From Planctomycetota bacterium (GTDB taxonomy: Bacteria > Planctomycetota > Planctomycetia > Pirellulales > Pirellulaceae): 44,233 nt of DNA. This document shows positions 16,599 through 25,177 of this stretch, piece by piece. The position numbers were made by a program, and so were the translations under genes. Every line of letters begins with the position of its first letter. The first letter of the stretch is position 1. Below the pieces are notes generated by a model. That model had not been told where the DNA came from. It ran no database searches and saw nothing but the letters and a program-made list of their open reading frames with translations. The stretch lies in NCBI GenBank assembly GCA_029259935.1, contig JAJDEH010000060.1, forward strand, positions 1 through 44,233, in the 5' to 3' direction.

Positions 16599-19500
16599 AT
16601 GAGCAACGAGCATCCTCTCAAAATGACCACTACGTCGAAGACCGGCTCGGCTCGCACCGCGATCGTGGCAATTCTGGCCTTGCTTATACTGTGTGGAATT
16701 GGTGCCGGCATCTTGATGAGCCAGGGAAATTCACCAAGCAGTTCCCCGGACCCATCGGCTAAATCAGCTAAGGAGCCGACTTCGCCAGCACCGGAGAATC
16801 CGTCTTTGTCTCAGGCGGACGATTCGAGTTCGCAGGCGAAGACCGCACAGGCCAGCACAACGAAGGACACTGAGGCTGGGTCTGACGATTGCGAAGTAGC
16901 GGTCAACGATTCGCTTTCCGGGCTGGAGGGCTTTACGGAGCGGGTGGACGGTCAACTGAAGAAAATCACGCGATTGCTCAAACACCCGGCCGACATTCGG
17001 GAGGAAGCTGTAAAGGACTTGGTTACCGATGCATTTCACTGCGGTGCGTTGCGTTCCGACTTGACTGAGGTCTTTCAGTCCAACCAACTCGTCGTTCAAC
17101 GGGCTACCAGTACCACGGACGTCGATGACCTACCCAATGCCGGCGCGAGCGGTCTTGCCGAATCGCTAAAACGTCTCGCTGAACCGTACCGGGACGCCAG
17201 CGACATTCACGTCAAATTCAAAACTGTCCGCGTCGAAGCCAAGGATGACACCGTCACTTCGCGAGCTTATTTTCATGCCAGCGGTCATTGCCAAGATCGG
17301 CTTGTGGAACAGACATCGACCTGGGACTTCCAATGGCAAGCCGCAACGGCCGATGAAGACCTGCGGCTGACCGAGATCAAGGTGGATGACTTCGAGGAGG
17401 TGTCTTACAACTCAGCGCATGAGGCACTTTACGGAGACGCGACGCTTGCGGTCATGGGCGATTCGCCCGCTTTTCAAAAGCAACTCATGTACGGCATTCA
17501 GCATTGGCGGAATCAAATTCAAGACCGAGTGCCGATCGATTTTCGTGGCCATCACGGCATTGCCGTGGGCGATGTGAACAACGACGGCTTGGAGGATTTT
17601 TATTTGTGCCAACCCAATGGCCTGCCCAATCTGCTGTATGTGCAGAACGAAGATGGCACCGTGCGCGACACGTCGGCCGAAGCGGGAGTCGATTGGCTGG
17701 ACGCCTCGAAAAGCGCGCTGCTGATCGATGTGGACAACGACGGTGATCAAGACCTTGTCGTCAGCGTTCAAGAGCGAGTCTTGGTGCTGTCCAATGACGG
17801 CCAGGGCCGATTCTCACTGATCGCCGAACTCGAAGGTCCTCGCCTGCCGCATTCCATGTCCGCGGCCGACTTTGACAACGACGGAGATTTGGACATTTAC
17901 GTCTGCGGGTTTTGGAAGTTCGACGACTATAAGCTCAACCCATTGCGAGCCGCCTTGTACGTGCCAACGCCCTGGCACGACGCGAACAACGGCGCCCCCA
18001 ATCACCTATTTCGCAACGACGGCAATTTCGAGTTCGCCGACGTCACCGAGCAGTCCGGCCTGGACGAAAACAACACACGTTTCAGCCACGCCGCTTCCTG
18101 GGAAGATTTTGATAACGACGGTGATCAAGATCTGTACGTCGCCAACGATTTTGGCCGGAACAGCTTTTACCGCAACGACGAAGGCCACTTCGTGGATATC
18201 GCTCCCGAATCCGGCGTCGAGGACATGGCGGCCGGCATGTCGGTTTCGTGGGCCGATTACGACCGTGACGGCTGGATGGATGTCTATGTCAGCAACATGT
18301 TTTCTTCGGCGGGCGGGCGAATCACCTACCATCGGAAGTTCCAAGACCGGTTAAGCGAAGAGGTGCGGGCCGGCTATCGCAGACACGCCCGTGGCAATAC
18401 GTTGTTCCAAAACTCGGCGGGCAAGGCGTTCAAAGATGTTAGCCAGCCGGCGGCGGTCGTGCTGGGCCGCTGGGCTTGGGCGTCGCATTTCATGGATATG
18501 AACAACGACGGCCTGGAGGACATTTTTGTCGCCAACGGTTATGTCACGAATGAAGACACCAACGATTTGTGAAGTCTCTATTGGCGACAGGTCGTGTCGC
18601 AATCGCCGGAGATGAAGGGCAGCTTGAATCGGGATTACTTGCAAGGATGGCAGCAGATCGCCCGTTTGATTCGGGACGAAGGGAAATCGCTCAGCGGTCG
18701 CGAAGCCCACTGCTGCTTTCTCAACACGGGCGGCGAGCAGTTCGCGCACGCCTCGTCAGTCACCGGATTGGATTACATCGACGACGGACGGGCCGCAGCT
18801 CTTGTCGATTGGGATTTGGACGGCGACTTGGATATCTGGACTACCAATCGCACCGGTCCCCGCGTGCGCTATCTACAGAATCAAGGCCAAGACCACGGCA
18901 ACTATCTGGCGGTACGACTGGTTGGCACCTCGTGCAATCGCGACGCGATCGGCGCGCGGCTTGAATTCGCACTCGCAGGCGACGAACGAAAGATCATCAA
19001 GACCGTGCATGCGGGCGCGGGCTTCCTGTCGCAATCCTCGAAATGGGTGCATGTGGGGCTGGGCGAGCGGGAATCGGTGCAAAGCCTAACCATTCGCTGG
19101 CCGGGCGGGACAACCGACGTGCATGCCAACTTGGCGGCCAATCAACGTTACCGAATTGTGCAAGGAGCGTCGTCGCCCGAGGCATGGTCCGCGCCTCGAG
19201 GCGGGATTGAACTTGCCTCCAAAGTGCTTCCATATCCGGAAGTGAGCGGCAAGTCGCGCGTGGTCATCGCCCCGCGCGCCGCGCTCGCGACGCTAGATGT
19301 GATTGACCTGGACGAACAGAGTATTCAACTTGAGGAGTTAGCGACCGGACCGATTCTGTTGAATCTATGGCAGACGACGTGCGTCCCTTGCTTGAAGGAA
19401 CTGCGTGAATTCACGGAACGCGCGCCCGAGCTGCGCGAAAGCGGCCTGCAAATCGTCGCACTGCACTTGACTAATCAAGGGACCAAGCCAACCGATTCCA

Positions 19501-19823
19501 TCGACGAAATCAAGGATTTTCTGACCCGCACGAAGTTCCCGTTCCCCGTCACGATTGCCGTGGGCGATAGCATCAAACAGCTTAGCACCATTCAGAAGCG
19601 TCTGTTGCAATCGCACCGGCGAATTGTGCTGCCCACCAGCCTGCTGCTGGATAGCGACCGGCAGGTGGCCGCGATCTACAAAGGAACGGTTAGCGTCGAA
19701 CAATTGCTTCACGACGTGAAGCTAACGTCGCTAGATGAGGAAGCGGTCAACCAAGCCAGCGTCCCCTTCCCCGGCCGCTGGTATTACTCGCCGATCGACG
19801 AGACCTATCACGAGAGTCGCTGA
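16599..19823 (+). CDS. Candidate selenoprotein: FG-GAP/ASPIC (CRTAC1-like) protein with thioredoxin-like domain, in-frame TGA (Sec) at 658
   Basis: One frame runs 16599-19823 (1074 residues) with a single internal TGA at 18570-18572. An N-terminal signal anchor (about 22-42) is followed by a low-complexity Ser/Ala/Lys linker, a helical region, and FG-GAP/VCBS-type repeats with calcium-loop motifs such as DVNNDGLEDF, DVDNDGDQDL, DFDNDGDLDI and DMNNDGLEDI. After the TGA the same fold continues (DWDLDGDLDI), then an ASPIC/UnbV domain (GARLEFALAG, RWPGGTTD), then a TlpA/redoxin-like domain with C-V-P-C in NLWQTTCVPCLKEL. No frameshift is needed. The TGA sits in NEDTNDL-U-SLYWRQVV. A SECIS-like hairpin follows. 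Alternatives are a nonsense mutation, a sequencing error, or two separate proteins. The ATG at 16599 is preferred over TTG 16584. Confidence 0.65.
18570..18600 (+). promoter_or_regulatory. In-frame TGA followed by a SECIS-like hairpin
   Basis: TGA is at 18570-18572. After 11 bases a perfect 6-bp stem GCGACA (18584-18589) pairs with TGTCGC (18595-18600) around the loop GGTCG. Two more T-A pairs (TT 18581-18582 with AA 18601-18602) extend it past a bulged G. The classical E. coli fdhF SECIS also begins 11 bases after the UGA and has an AGGUCU loop; here the corresponding bases are AGGTCG. A G in the first loop positions is required for SelB binding. The hairpin is directly visible and the function is inferred. 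Confidence 0.6.
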
Positions 19824-19837
19824 TCGCTCCGCGATCA
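19821..19837 (+). terminator. Hairpin overlapping the stop of the selenoprotein candidate
   Basis: A perfect 7-bp stem TGATCGC/GCGATCA with a three-base loop begins at the TGA stop itself. No T-tract follows. It may be a weak terminator or mRNA-stabilising element. Confidence 0.35.
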
Positions 19838-19890
19838 TAGCGCGCGTTAGCAGTGACAAAAGTGGATAGCAGCTTGTAGACTGAAGGTCC

Positions 19891-20730
19891 ATGCTGCAAC
19901 CCAACCCAAAAATCGTCTTGCTCGTTGTCGCTCATTTTGTCGGCTTGACCGTCTTGGCGTTTCTTTCCGAATCAGATCTGTCCGACTGGCGTGACCATGC
20001 CGCCTTCATTCTTTCGGCCAGCCAGTTTTCCTTGTTGACGATTTTCGTCGGATTTGGCCCCGAACCTCTGTCGCGACGAATCGGCTATGGTGTTGCGGGC
20101 CTGCTCTTGATTCTGGTCTTGTCCGCGCCGTTCAGTAGCGTGGCTTCCATGACTTGGAGCATTAACCGCGTGGCTCGATGCGTCGCCGGCTGCGCCGTCT
20201 TAAGCTTTGTTCGCTATCGCACGACGCGGATTGCTCATGAGTCGGCGGAAGGTACCGAGAACCTGGGAAGATTTCAATTTCGCCTGTGGCAGTTGCTGGC
20301 GACTGGGATGGCGACGACAGTGGTTGTGTGGGTCGGACAACGAGTGCATGGATTTTTCGACAGGCCCATGGAGTCCATTCTTGCGAGTCAATTCCTGTTC
20401 GTGGCCTCAAATCTGATATTCTTTGCGGTGGGATTGATCTACAGTTTGACAATTGCGTTCGTTTCGCTGTGGGCGACTCTGGCCGTGAAACGCCCCATCG
20501 TGCCCATTTTTTTCGCCATCGCCATCGCCTGCGCGATTAGCCCTCTGTGGCCGTTCCTGTCGCAGCAACGGGCCGATTCGTACACGATCCAAGCAATGGT
20601 CACGGGTTGCCAAACCGCGATTGTTATCGCTTCACTTCTGGTGGTTCGCCTCTGCGGCTACCGGATGGTCCGCGCGCATGATGACTCGAAAGACGATCCG
20701 AGCATCGTAAGTGATGTCCCGGTGCCCTAA
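19891..20730 (+). CDS. Multi-pass membrane protein of unknown function
   Basis: The 279-residue protein is predominantly hydrophobic, with about seven candidate transmembrane helices (for example residues 8-26, 35-54, 64-83, 89-107, 137-157, 170-200 and 205-222, 235-257). I do not recognise the family and see no catalytic motif. The C-terminus is a short acidic cytoplasmic-type tail (HDDSKDDPSI). It converges with the DUF1501 gene, and the two stops overlap by 4 bases (20727-20730). It follows the selenoprotein candidate by 67 bases on the same strand and could share its transcript. Confidence 0.65.
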   Translation: MLQPNPKIVLLVVAHFVGLTVLAFLSESDLSDWRDHAAFILSASQFSLLTIFVGFGPEPLSRRIGYGVAGLLLILVLSAPFSSVASMTWSINRVARCVAGCAVLSFVRYRTTRIAHESAEGTENLGRFQFRLWQLLATGMATTVVVWVGQRVHGFFDRPMESILASQFLFVASNLIFFAVGLIYSLTIAFVSLWATLAVKRPIVPIFFAIAIACAISPLWPFLSQQRADSYTIQAMVTGCQTAIVIASLLVVRLCGYRMVRAHDDSKDDPSIVSDVPVP

Positions 20731-22115
20731 CCAAAGATGCCGTCGATCACTTGCCCGTCAGCAATCGGAGTCGGCCGCGGCAGACGCGGGAAGTAGGTGC
20801 GATGGTGGTCGATACCCAGCGCGCGGTAGATCGTCGCCGCGAAGTCTTCGGGCCTGCAGGGTCGAGTACTCGGTTCCGCGCCGTTGCGGTCGGTAGCGCC
20901 AATCACCGCTCCGCCCGCGATCCCCGCTCCCGCCAGCAACACGCTACCGGCATTGGGATAATGGTCACGGCCCGCGGTCTTATTGATTTTGGGCGTCCGT
21001 CCGAACTCGCCCATGGCCACGACCAGCGTGGTATCGAGCAGCCCGCGATCCTCCAAATCGTCAAGCAGCGCCGACAGCGACATATCGAGTTGGGGCAAGT
21101 TGCCGGGCCCCTTATAAGAATGCCAGGTGCTTGAGGCAGGAACCGCACTCGGCCGTTGTGCGAACGACATCATCGAATCGAACAGCCAGCCATGGTTGTC
21201 CCACGTTCCATTCGTCGTGCCGTTTCCGAACAGCCCGCCTTGCACGGCCTGATTGATGGTCACGAAGCGAGCGCCCGCTTCGACCAGCCGCCGCCCGAGC
21301 AACACGCGTTGGCCGTAGATGTTGGCACCGTATTTCTCTCGCAATGCGGTCGGCTCTTCGTCCAAGTTCATGGCCTGCTTCATCGCGCCGCTGGTCAGCA
21401 TGGCGATCGCTTCCTCGGCGAATTTATCGCTGGCCTCGAGCCCCGAGTCCTCGACCGACGCCAGCCGGCTCAGATTTTCCAATTGTTGCAGCATCGAACG
21501 GCGATCTTCAAAACGCACTTTCGACAAGTTCAGGCCACCGACTTTGATTTGTGGATTGGCCGGATCGCCGCCGATATTAAACGCATCGTGGGCCGACCCC
21601 AAAAAGCCGGGGGGATCGGTATAGCGCACCGCCACCGGCAGGCCAAAATGAGGCGGAACTCCCTTCACGCGGCTCCCGTACAGGGCGGAAATCAGGCAGC
21701 CAAAGTTGGGGAAATACTGGCCCGCGGGCGGCGAGTTGAAGCCACTGGCGACGTGCTGCGATCCCGTGGAGTGCGAGCCGCTTTTCCCTTGCCACGACCG
21801 TACAATGGCCACCTTGTCCATCCGCTGGGCCATCAACGGCATCTTTTCGCAAATCAACGTTCCGGGCACATTCGTTTGTGTCGGCTTCCACGGTCCACGA
21901 ACCTCGACCGGAGCATCCGGCTTGGGATCAAAGGTCTCAAAGTGGCTGGGTCCGCCCGCCAGAAAAATGAAGATGCACGACAAGTCGCGCTGCGGCCGGC
22001 TGTTCTCCGCGGCCTGCAGGAACTGAGGCAGATTCAATCCGAACAGTCCGACGCCAATTTGCAACGCCTGGCGACGACCGAGGCGGAAAGTTTCTCTAGA
22101 TTCGCGACACGGCAT
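20727..22115 (-). CDS. Tat-exported DUF1501 protein (sulfatase-like alkaline phosphatase fold)
   Basis: The 462-residue protein starts at the ATG at 22115, preceded by GGAG at seven bases; an upstream in-frame extension to 22214 lacks support. A twin-arginine signal (R14-R15 in GRRQALQIGVGLFG) leads into the DUF1501 domain: CIFIFLAGGPSHFETFDPKPDAP, then EKMPLMAQRMDKVAIVRSW, VTINQAVQGG, WDNHGW, VVAMGEFGRTPKI and GRDHYPNAGSVLLAGAGI. The family is related to the alkaline phosphatase/sulfatase superfamily, but its activity is undetermined. Here it is an orphan, without the DUF1549/DUF1553 partner gene usually beside such genes. It is transcribed toward the membrane protein gene. Confidence 0.85.
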   Translation of the reverse strand: MPCRESRETFRLGRRQALQIGVGLFGLNLPQFLQAAENSRPQRDLSCIFIFLAGGPSHFETFDPKPDAPVEVRGPWKPTQTNVPGTLICEKMPLMAQRMDKVAIVRSWQGKSGSHSTGSQHVASGFNSPPAGQYFPNFGCLISALYGSRVKGVPPHFGLPVAVRYTDPPGFLGSAHDAFNIGGDPANPQIKVGGLNLSKVRFEDRRSMLQQLENLSRLASVEDSGLEASDKFAEEAIAMLTSGAMKQAMNLDEEPTALREKYGANIYGQRVLLGRRLVEAGARFVTINQAVQGGLFGNGTTNGTWDNHGWLFDSMMSFAQRPSAVPASSTWHSYKGPGNLPQLDMSLSALLDDLEDRGLLDTTLVVAMGEFGRTPKINKTAGRDHYPNAGSVLLAGAGIAGGAVIGATDRNGAEPSTRPCRPEDFAATIYRALGIDHHRTYFPRLPRPTPIADGQVIDGIFG

Positions 22116-22351
22116 GACAAATCTCCAACGGACGCACATCAACAGTTCGCAACCCCGAGTATATCGGAATCGGTTGATGAATGAAAATCTCGCCGTGTAC
22201 CGGCCCCACGTCAAGCTGAATCGACTCGATCCGCTACAAATTGGTGGAAACAGACCGAATTTGAATCCAGACCGAAGGTCTTCTGCCCACGCCCCTGAGA
22301 TGTTAAAATCGAACTTTTGCCAAGCGAAACTTCATTTCGCAACCGATCCGA

Positions 22352-22435
<84 letters not shown>

Positions 22436-22450
22436 CTCGCTTCTGCTGTA

Positions 22451-22484
22451 AGGACTTAGGTGAACTCGCCTGAGTCCTTTTTTT
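22451..22484 (+). terminator. Rho-independent terminator of tRNA-Leu
   Basis: A 10-bp stem (AGGACTTAGG with CCTGAGTCCT, one G-T pair) with an eight-base loop is followed directly by a T-run through 22484. It is the clearest intrinsic terminator in the window, 16 bases after the tRNA. Confidence 0.85.
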
Positions 22485-22607
22485 ATGACTCCTTTCGTTA
22501 CTGGTGACATTTCTGGTGACATCGATGGGTTTACGTCGCTGGTTTTTCCCAACGTGACAGAGCTACCATCGATTCTGTCATCGCACCAACGATTCTGGAG
22601 CCATCCG

Positions 22608-22862
22608 ATGTCGTCCCTGCCAATTGTCGAAAACGGAAACTACCACATCAATTTTCGCTTCAATGGCAAGCGGTACCTGATCATCGAGGCGGGAATCGCT
22701 TTCAGCGGCGACGTAGCTGACGCTGACATGGATTTGGCGATTGCCAAGGCCACCGACGCCGAGCAGCAGGCCTCGGACGATGCGGCGAACCAGCCTAACT
22801 GCGTGGCCCTTAGCTTAGTACTCAGACGCAATTCCAGGCTGAGCCAAAAGAATCAGCCCTGA
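22608..22862 (+). CDS. Small protein, possibly an integrase N-terminal remnant
   Basis: An 84-residue open frame begins at the ATG at 22608, with GGAG eight bases upstream. It contains the stretch YHINFRFNGKRYLII, which resembles the arm-type DNA-binding domain at the start of tyrosine recombinases (usually F-x-G-K-x). No catalytic domain follows. The stop is immediately before the MITE-like element at 22864, so a longer gene could have been cut. Its position just downstream of a tRNA-Leu fits a relic integrase. The homology is weak, and a chance open frame cannot be excluded. Confidence 0.3.
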   Translation: MSSLPIVENGNYHINFRFNGKRYLIIEAGIAFSGDVADADMDLAIAKATDAEQQASDDAANQPNCVALSLVLRRNSRLSQKNQP

Positions 22863-22863
22863 A

Positions 22864-22980
22864 ACTAGGCTTCGTCCCAAAACAGGTTTGGGTGGCTGGG
22901 GTCGACCAACGGGAGCCCCCAGAAAACTGCGCTGCGATCCCAGCCATACTTGAGCAATGAGTTTTGGGACAAAGCCTAGT
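22864..22980. mobile_element. MITE-like element with 20-bp terminal inverted repeats
   Basis: The terminal repeats are 22864-22883 (begins ACTAGGCTTCGTCCC) and 22961-22980 (ends GGGACAAAGCCTAGT), inverted with one mismatch in 20 bases. Inside, a second inverted pair (TGGCTGGGGTCG and CGATCCCAGCCA) nests to give one long imperfect hairpin. The whole element is 117 bp and too short to code. These are typical features of a non-autonomous transposable element or a REP/BIME-like repeat. No clear target-site duplication is seen beyond a possible TA. Confidence 0.6.
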
Positions 22981-23116
22981 GTATGTTGCGGTTGGCAAGG
23001 CGTCGCACGCCACAACATTTCCGGCGCAACTTCCCCTCGCCGCCACCGAGACTCGGCCTGAGTGACGACCGTCGGAGCGCCAAATGCCACTCACGTAACT
23101 AAGTGGGGGGTGTTTT

Positions 23117-23271
23117 CGGTTCCTGACACCTTTTCCACCGCGTTTGAAGTTTTCAAGCGGATCGTGCCGACGCTCGACGAGTTGCTGACGGCCACTCGGC
23201 ACTACGCGCGGTACCGCGCGGTGACCGACACGCCGGCCTGTGATGCCGGGGTAAAACGACGTCAGGAACCG
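23117..23271. repeat. 155-bp segment bounded by an 11-bp perfect inverted repeat
   Basis: CGGTTCCTGAC at 23117-23127 is exactly inverted at 23261-23271 (GTCAGGAACCG), with T-runs or A-runs close to both copies. Between them is non-coding DNA with no recognised domain. It may be a second short inverted-repeat element or the ends of a decayed insertion. Confidence 0.4.
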
Positions 23272-23896
23272 TTTTTTGATCGCTCTTGCGTTTCTTGTGG
23301 CCGAGAACTGGCGACCTTGGCGGTCGAGGACCCACGGAAAAGAAAACTATTCAGTTCGGCGAATTGCTGTAAAATGAAGGTAGCAGTCAGATGGGGCGGC
23401 GATCGGAGTGCCTATGGATGGTGAACGGGACGCGGCTCGCTGGCACTTCAAGTTGTGAATCGGCGTGGGCATCGCGTGGATGTGTCGGTGCGCGCCTACC
23501 ATCCTGAATCGTTGCAACTTTGCAACCGATTTGGCGACGAGTTGGGGTGATCGCTGAGTGCCGGGTTGCGGCTAAGTCGTTACGGAAACTTTTCTTAGGG
23601 CAGTGAACGATGAGCAAATTAAAGGGGGCTTGCCGATGCGACGTATGTTACAAGCTCGTGAGTGCGCCGCTTTGCGAGGACGGGCAGGCAACGAGGAACA
23701 TTGGCTCGCCGACGAGCCGCAATACAAACCATTCGATTTGCAAACACCCGCGCTGCAAACGGAGATAGTGTGAATGCACCTCAGGAATAGGCGTCCACTC
23801 CATTTCGTGAGTCGAATTACTTGCAGTATTGGCGTCGTGAAGGTAAGACAGGATCGATAGAGACCTCCCATGAATCGCTCATCCGCACCAAGAGAA
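23272..23896. other. Degraded intergenic DNA without a convincing gene
   Basis: No complete gene is visible. A broken coding trace is possible: a short frame beginning MDGERDAARWHFKL (ATG 23414) stops at 23458, and an overlapping frame continues through NRRGHRVDVSVRAYHPESLQ to a stop at 23550, as if frameshifted. I do not recognise the family and the evidence is too weak for a pseudogene call. The rest shows small palindromes only. Confidence 0.3.
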
Positions 23897-24128
23897 ACTA
23901 ACGAGGCAGGGCCTCGAACCAATTACGAGCTACCGCTCGGGTGTGATAACCCGCTCCCGTTGGTCGCTAAAACTTGACTCGAGATTACCAACGTTTCACC
24001 TATGAGTAGACTAACGAGGCTGGGCCTCGAACCAATTACGAGCTACCGCTCGGATGTGATAACCCGCTCCCGTTGGTCGCTAAAACTTGACTCGAGATTA
24101 CCAACTTTTCACCTATAACTATAAGTAG
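23897..24128. repeat. Two tandem ~113/119-bp repeats with internal hairpins
   Basis: Copy 1 is 23897-24009 and copy 2 is 24010-24128. They differ by about three substitutions and a 6-base insertion near the end of copy 2. Each has two hairpins: CGAGGC/GCCTCG with a three-base loop, and CGAGC/GCTCG with loop TACC. A third start (ACTAA at 24129) overlaps the stop region of the DUF1080 gene. No spacers and no coding capacity are present. Confidence 0.7.
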
Positions 24129-24129
24129 A

Positions 24130-24888
24130 CTAATTGAGTTCTTTGATGTACATATTGCGGAACTGAACCAAGGCTGGCGGGCTGCGCCAGTTGCCCTCCT
24201 TGTCCTTGCCGCCGTGATGTTGCAAGGCGAGCGGTCCTTTGCTGGGGATGCCGGGAAGCTGTGCGTTTTCCAGCACTTGCTCGCCATTCAGCTTGACCCA
24301 CAGGCGATCCCCTTTCATCATGATTTCGAAGGTGTTCCATTCACCAATGTCACGATCGGCAAGTTTTTTGGGAGTTACTCCGGCCCGCACTTCCGGCGGC
24401 ATCTTCTTATCCATGCGATAGCCGTAGACCTCGCCCGAGCCGGTCGGCCAACACCAAATGTTGATTTGCGACTTGCCCTCGCCCCGTAAGAATACGCCTG
24501 AGTCGGAGTCCGGGACGGAGATTTTGATCTCCTTTCCGTCGGCATCCTTCTTGTGCGTGCCGTCGGGTTTGACGATTGGAACGCGAGGGTTGATGTAGGG
24601 CGTCTCTTTAATTCGCCAATCAACCTGCAAAACAAAGTCGCCGTATTCTTTCGCGGTCCACAGATTCTTGTCGCCCGGGGCCTGGCTTTCAGCATCGTAA
24701 TCAATCACGCCGTCGATGATCTTCCAGTGGCCGTTATCACCTTCGGGCACCTTCCAGCCATCAAACGTCTTGCCGTTAAACAAAGCCACGAACCCCTCGG
24801 GCGGCCCGGCCCGGGAAATGGATACGGGACCGGCGACCAGCGCCAACACGGCGGCCAGCAGAGAAATTTTGCAAATCGGTGTCTTCAT
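24130..24888 (-). CDS. Exported DUF1080 (3-keto-disaccharide hydrolase-type) protein
   Basis: The 252-residue product has a signal peptide (cleavage near SRAGPP) and a single DUF1080 domain of the concanavalin-like jelly-roll fold. Diagnostic segments are FVALFNGKTFDGWKV at 33-47, GHWKIIDGVIDYDAE, DFVLQVDWRIKE, DSGVFLRG, GEWNTFEIMMKGDRLWVKLNGE and GPLALQHHGG, in the usual order. The family is a glycoside-active jelly roll; in some members it is a 3-keto-disaccharide hydrolase, but the substrate here is unknown. The ATG at 24888 has GGGAGAAG six bases upstream. Its 3' end abuts the tandem hairpin repeats, which may shape its mRNA end. Confidence 0.85.
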   Translation of the reverse strand: MKTPICKISLLAAVLALVAGPVSISRAGPPEGFVALFNGKTFDGWKVPEGDNGHWKIIDGVIDYDAESQAPGDKNLWTAKEYGDFVLQVDWRIKETPYINPRVPIVKPDGTHKKDADGKEIKISVPDSDSGVFLRGEGKSQINIWCWPTGSGEVYGYRMDKKMPPEVRAGVTPKKLADRDIGEWNTFEIMMKGDRLWVKLNGEQVLENAQLPGIPSKGPLALQHHGGKDKEGNWRSPPALVQFRNMYIKELN

Positions 24889-25032
24889 CAAAATCTTCTC
24901 CCACGATTTTTAATGTTTAGGCCATCAGGTAAGGGTTTTCATGCTACTCGGCGGACGGACGAAAGTGAAGCGTCACCGAGCAGGTTTTGAGAAACGCCGG
25001 CCATCGGCAGCCCTGACGAATGCTTGGTCCAC

Positions 25033-25067
25033 TGGCTCGGCGGGCCAGAATCGAACCCGCACCTTCG
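25033..25067 (-). other. tRNA 3'-end-like fragment
   Basis: On the minus strand this 35-base stretch reads like the T-loop and 3' acceptor end of a tRNA: GGTTCGATT within a T-arm-like context, then CCCGCCGAGCCA with an encoded CCA. The T-stem pairs imperfectly (G-G mismatch), and the bases before it contain no D-arm or anticodon arm. It is probably an attachment-site scar or chance similarity. Confidence 0.25.
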
Positions 25068-25177
25068 TGAAAGCGCGGCAGGTTGGTGTTAAGATAGAGG
25101 CTTCAAGTAGTCCGTAAAAAGGGTAGTGATTCCTAACAGCCGTCGCCGCAACCACCTTCCTTCGAAGTCAGACAAAC

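Noticed and set aside
18594..19823. Reading the ASPIC/redoxin half as an independent gene starting at GTG 18594
   Set aside because: It is in the same frame as the upstream part, has no signal peptide or clear ribosome binding site, and begins in the middle of a conserved-looking segment (WRQVV). A single interrupted gene explains it better.
23572..23922. 116-codon minus-strand frame in the relic region
   Set aside because: It has no recognisable domain, unusual composition and no ribosome binding site.
23897..24128. CRISPR-like array
   Set aside because: Only two long copies occur, directly joined with no spacers, and no cas genes are near.
23897..24128. Tandem tRNA-like genes, because GGTTCGAGGCC appears on the minus strand
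   Set aside because: The hairpins do not fold as a cloverleaf: there is no anticodon arm and the stem order is wrong for a D-arm.
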